NCBI GenBank assembly: GCA_963682055.1
Contig: OY821749.1
Location: forward strand, 1,352,336 to 1,416,335
Source: Primula veris
Lineage: Eukaryota > Streptophyta > Magnoliopsida > Ericales > Primulaceae
Length of the DNA: 64,000 nucleotides
Direction of reading: 5' to 3'
Within the stretch, counting starts at the first letter, position 1, and every line of letters begins with the position of its first letter. Of this stretch, positions 59,797 through 64,000 are shown one piece after another. Position numbers and translations under genes: made by a program. The notes below the pieces were generated by a model. It worked only from the letters and a program-made list of their open reading frames with translations, did not search any database and was not told the origin of the DNA.

Positions 59797-62700
59797 TTAA
59801 AGAAGCCCTCTCCGCCTTTTATAATCGCTAACAGTGAGGGTGAGAGCATGTCTTCTCCCATCATTATCAGGCACTCGACACCCGATGGTTGCCTCAATCT
59901 TCTGCTTCCTCGCCATAAAACCTGCTTGTACTCCCCCTGCACCACCAAACCTCTGCAGTGCCGCGAGAGAAATTGGCAAGTCAAAGTTATGAAACATATT
60001 TGTCTCTGCAATACCACCAGGAGCACCTGTGTCCACCAATTTTCCAGCATCAGCTGCCGCCTCTAATGCCGCTGCTGTTGCCACCACTCCCCCACCAATG
60101 CCAATATCAACTTCTTCCACAGCCACCGCCGCCTCCTCATCTCCTGCTGCAGAACATGGAGGGGGTTAGGGTATTTGTAGAAAAAGAGAACATTACTATT
60201 CCTAATATGTACTCCCTCCATCGCTGGATAATTGATAAGTACGGAACTATTTAAGAATCATAACTTATGCATATTGAATATTACAATATTGCCCTGAAAT
60301 TTAAAAAAACAACTTCAATAGAAACCACGCTTCATTATAATTGAGGGTAAAAACTAAAAACACGTTTACTAAAAGCTATAGGCAAGTAAATTGGTAAAGT
60401 GACCACTTCTCCCAAGTATAGTGAGCACTTCTTTCGAAACGAAGGGAGTAATTATCTATATGCACGCGCGTGTGTGTATCAATTTATGTTATTATTGTTT
60501 TAAAAATGCAACTGTTGGGATAGAACTATGATTTTCTGGAAAGATGTAATTTTTAAGGAGTGAATAAGTGTAAATACTGAGAATGATCGGATGTATTTCG
60601 TCCCTTTTTCATCCATCTATAGCCTATAGATAAGTACATTTAGACATCGTTAAATCAAGAGTAAACTGATCAATAAAGCTATACGAGTTTTTGAATTTGA
60701 TTTTTCACTTTTGTTCTCTGTCTCTCTTGCTCTCTTCTAGTTCTAGAGTACCTTCATTCTTCTTCGGAACGTAATAGTTTCTCGACCTAGTCCACCGCCT
60801 CGAGAAAGGGTCGTAACCCGCCTCACCGGCTTTCAAGCCTGTGTTCACACGTTTCACTTCTGAAGCGTTTTTGAAATTTTCGACTCTGTTTCTTCTGTTC
60901 ATCTCTGCCAGCTTCAGAGCCTTCAAGTCTTTTTCCTGGACTTGGCGCGATGCATCAAGCTCCTCTAATCTTGCCTTGATCCTCTCCACCTCTACCTGTA
61001 ATGAACCCATTACTCATAAACAAAAAAATGAAAAGAAGAAGTCGAAGCAAGTATAGAAGGTTAAATGCTAGCAATTAGATGACTTGGGAGTTCAATGAAT
61101 ATTATGCAAACCCAAGGGTTGGATTTACATATACCAGAGACCATCTTTAAGAGCAGCAGAATAAGGCCTAATAATCACCTTTTTTCTTTTATTTTTTGCT
61201 TCAAACTAAACAGCAGTTGGTTAACCAGCTTAAAAGCTGAGCTTTCTGGAAAAGCTAAAAAGCACTTTTTCTCAACTTCGTAAAAATTTAATTGTTTGCT
61301 TAAAAGCTGCAACCAAGCAAACCCCAAATAGGATGAAATATCATTTGATAAAACTGTAAGACTGGTCTATTACCATTTTTTGTCTTACCCTTACTATGGC
61401 AGTATGTTAATTTAGTTTTGTTCCTTCTTTTTCTTTGAGTCAGGAGTTGGAAGTTTTCCATTTTAGCAAATATAAACTGTAAATCATCCCCAAAATGTAA
61501 AGAAGATGCCGAAGCAAGAGTTGAGGGGGTAAAGTGTCAACAATTAAACGCCTTGTGAGCTTAATGCAGTTTATAGAAGCTCATGGGTCCATCTTAGAAA
61601 TACCAGAGCAGCACAACAAGGGCTTCTTTGACTAAAGATTTTCCGTAATTATACTGATTTTTTAGTTTGAAAAGGTAAAAAAATAAAACATTTATCATAA
61701 ACCTTCTATCCTTTTCACATTAGAAAACCAGAAACGCTCAGCTGTTCAGCTGATAAACGAAAGAAAGTCGAGCTTTAAAGCCAAAAAGTTAAGCATATGA
61801 ATACAACCAAACAACGTTCAAAGAGGGAAAATTAGCTGTATCACTGGGCTAATTTCGATTTAGACCCGCCCTTACTTTAACAGTATTTTATTTCGATTTG
61901 TTTGTTTATTTACTCCTTAGTCAAGAGAGGCAAGTTTTCATTTTAACTATATATAAATTTTATGAATCCCAAAAAAAATTAGCAAATATCTTTTTAGAGC
62001 TCTATTTAGGCTGACAATCTTGTTTTACCTCATCGTTTCTTCCCCTAGCCACATCCATCTCTCTCCTCAGCCGATCCTTTTCCGCAGCAACATTCAACGG
62101 CCGCCACGTGGCAGATTTCTTCTCCTGCAACATCTGCTTCACAGTAGCAGCCGAGTATACAAACGTATTCGTTTTCTGTATCGCTTCTCTTTTTTCAGTC
62201 ACATCATGTATGCTAGGCATACGACCCCCGTTCCGCTCAACCTCTCTAACCCATTGATCAAACTCGTCCTTGATAGGAGGAGAATCAGATATCATAGCCA
62301 TCTGCCACCTGGCAGCGGAGCTTTGGCTACCCCACACACAATTCAGATACTTATGCGTAGTTTTATTATCCAACTTGTATTGACGATTCGGTTCAGAACA
62401 GTCGACATTACATACCATACATAACCTATATATCGGACCTGTCCTTGATTTCCCAATCCCTACCCTTACAAAGCAACCCACAATAAGCTCATCAAAAAAG
62501 GGCTCCATAAACCATTTAGCTAGTTTTGATCTACGGATGGTAATTCCCTTTATATCCTCAAAAGTTGGCTTATCAGACGAGATCTTGTCGTCATCACTGT
62601 CAACCACTGCCGCGTCGTCGTCGCTTTGGGACCCACTGTCACTCTGACTAGAGCTAGATTCATCTGCTGCTGTGAAGGATCTTCGTTTTACCGCTGAGAA

Positions 62701-64000
62701 TTCTCTCCTCTTATTTGAATCACTCAGTTTGCGATGAGCCTCAGGATCTTGATGCTTTAGCCTTTTCGCACGTAACTCATTCAAGGCATCATCTTTGGCC
62801 GCTGACCTACTGTTGCAGAACAACAAATATTAAATTTACTATAAACTAGGTCTTGTTGTTAGAAAATTGTACATATATTTCACCTAGACCAGCTTTATTA
62901 TATGGTAGTAAGTGTTGGGCGATTAAGAAAGTGGATGAAAATAAGATGGGGGTAGCAGAGATGCGGATGTTGAGATGGATGTGTGGTAGGACTAGGAAAG
63001 ATAAAATTAGGAATGGGAATATCCGGTCTAGGTTAAGTGTGGCTCCGGTTGAGGATAAAATGAGAGAGGGTCGATTGAGGTGGTTTGGACATGTGGCAAG
63101 GAGACATATAGATGCTCCAGTTAGGAAGAGTGAACTTATTAGTATAGGAAATCAAAAGAAAGGTAGAGGTAGACCGTTAAAAACATGGATGCAAGTCATT
63201 CGTAATGACTTGAGTACAAGACAAATCGATGAAAAATTGGCATTGGATGAAAATTATGGCGGATGAAAATCCATTGTTGCGAGAACGAATAAATTTTCAT
63301 TTGGTTTCACATAGCCGACCCCAAATTTTTGGGATAAAGGCGTAGTTTGATAATGATGATGATAGTTTGTATTTAAATAGATGCAACTATTTGAGAGTGA
63401 ACAGATTTTTAATAAAAGGAGGTAATCTTCTGGGAGTTCAGTGTAAGTATTGGGAAGAATCAGACGCATTCAGTCCCTCCCATCTGCTATAATATACGAT
63501 TGATTGGTTGCAGCTTTTAAACCATTATTTTGGCATTTACTTAAAATCTGGACATCATTTGGTCGACAAAAGCATAAACCTAGAAGCTTTAAGCTGGGTG
63601 TACCTAGCTTTTTTTCTTTCTGAAACTCAAAACATTCAGTTTATTTGCTTCAAAGCTGCAGGCAGACACGCCCCAAGTATGTTAGGTGTCGTAAAAAATT
63701 CAAATTTTGACTGATAAAAGCAAATTTTGACTGATAAATTCAAATTTCTAAAATTCAAATTGATTCTTGTTTCTCTCTCTCTCTCTTTAAATTCTATTGT
63801 CTAACCTGTCAACTGATCTTGCAGAGGATCGTACCGCCCGGGAGGAATTACGCCTAGGACTCTCCCTCTCCCTTTCTCTCTTGGGTTGGAAAGTTTTGTC
63901 GTTTCTCTTCGGTCTCAATGTCTCACGGAGACCTTTATCCCCTACTTTGAGAGCACGTTCAGCTAATATCGTCTCTCTTTTGAGCTCCGACATCATTGCA
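59797..64000 (-). CDS. VIP5: VIP5, RTF1-type Plus3 subunit of the Paf1 complex (5' part beyond the window)
   Basis: VIP5 is the plant RTF1 homologue; with the Paf1 complex it supports H2B ubiquitination and transcription elongation and activates the floral repressor FLC. Minus-strand exons in view are >64000-63806 (partial), 62806-62029, 60995-60752 and 60146-59797, in phase with a C-terminal stop at 59797. The first carries ELKRETILAERA and SSRAVRSSARSVDR. The large exon has SAAKDDALNELRAKR, a Ser/Asp-rich acidic stretch and the Plus3 domain (TIRRSKLAKWFMEPFFDELI, GCFVRVGIGKSRTGPIYRL, YKLDNKTTHKYLNCVWG). Then come RIKARLEELDASR and GEAGYDPFSRRWTRS. The last exon ends with FMARKQKIEATIGCRVPDND and LTVSDYKRRRGLL. 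About 520 residues are visible; roughly the first 190-200 residues of the protein are outside. The last intron has a NAGNAG acceptor. Confidence 0.93.
61020..61970. repeat. Imperfect direct duplication of about 480 bp inside a VIP5 intron
   Basis: 'aatgaaaagaagaagtcgaa' and 'gcaagtatag' near 61027 correspond to 'aatgtaaagaagatgccgaa' and 'gcaagagttg' near 61496. Likewise 'cccttactatggcagta' (61390) corresponds to 'cccttactttaacagta' (61870). Each copy ends with a thymine-rich tail followed by 'aagttttccattttagc' or 'aagttttcattttaac'. An AAGCTT-rich element relic lies in each. Confidence 0.65.
62882..63364 (+). mobile_element. RTE-type LINE 3' fragment inserted antisense in a VIP5 intron
   Basis: An open stretch codes for RPALLYGSKCWAIKK, AEMRMLRWMCGRTRKDKIRN, RLRWFGHVARR and GRGRPLKTWMQVIRNDL, the C-terminal end of plant RTE-clade non-LTR reverse transcriptases. 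It is followed by 'atagccgaccccaaattttt' and 'gggataaagg', and then a short GAT repeat tail (63352-63364), typical of RTE 3' ends. The element is 5'-truncated at about 62882, as target-primed insertion often produces. It lies opposite to VIP5 transcription. Confidence 0.85.
63500..63680. mobile_element. AAGCTT-rich Tourist-like relic in a VIP5 intron
   Basis: Starts 'gattggttgcagcttttaaa' and ends 'gcttcaaagctgcaggcaga', with 'gaagctttaagctgg' inside. It resembles the termini of the MITE at 5589-5780 (TTTGGTTGCAGATTTTAAGC) but no TTA/TAA duplication is preserved. Similar relics are near 19300-19490, 20450-20600, 61160-61330 and 61650-61830. Confidence 0.45.

Noticed and set aside
10059..60146. 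A functional gene cluster or biosynthetic/defence system
   Set aside because: The genes belong to unrelated housekeeping or developmental families, on both strands with large spacers; nothing ties them into one system.
59752..60254. Plus-strand frames of about 100 residues
   Set aside because: They are antisense shadows of the VIP5 last exon, whose minus-strand product matches the family to its last residues.

Overview
This is nuclear DNA from a flowering plant, most likely a eudicot. It is AT-rich, the genes are split by many GT-AG introns, and the proteins closely match well-known Arabidopsis families. Intergenic and intronic DNA is full of MITE-like transposons and microsatellites. I cannot name the species. 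Gene models were assembled by eye from reading frames and splice junctions.

Layout: (1) 484-8107 (+), a COP1-interacting protein 7-like gene with 9 exons. Its first intron holds a 168-bp tandem array that copies the intron's own 3' splice site. (2) 10059-14907 (-), a small four-helix DUF1218 membrane protein with 3 exons; its 3.6-kb first intron is packed with AT/GA repeats and MITEs. (3) 18714-22848 (-), VPS29 of the retromer, 3 exons, with a 3-copy array of about 233 bp in intron 1. (4) 25423-45651 (-), MOR1/GEM1, the XMAP215-type TOG microtubule polymerase, about 54 exons and 2,000 residues. Its first intron holds a tandem array of about 180 bp with a telo-box in each unit. (5) 46-55 kb, a gene-free stretch rich in small DNA transposons (PIF/Harbinger, CACTA, Mutator-like). 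(6) 55229-57906 (+), polyol transporter PLT4, 3 exons. (7) 59797 to beyond the right edge (-), VIP5/RTF1 of the Paf1 complex, with the 5' part outside the window. One of its introns holds an antisense RTE-type LINE fragment.

The genes do not form a pathway. They act in light signalling, cell wall/vasculature, endosomal sorting, microtubules, sugar-alcohol transport and chromatin transcription. I found no operon-like or defence-like cluster.

The most unusual structure is in the introns. First introns of four genes carry different tandem or periodic arrays. In the CIP7-like gene each unit repeats the acceptor and first exon bases; in MOR1 each unit repeats a telo-box. Other notable points are a GC-AG intron in MOR1, a NAGNAG acceptor in VIP5, a decayed VIP5 exon fragment downstream of VIP5, and nested MITEs with recognisable target-site duplications.
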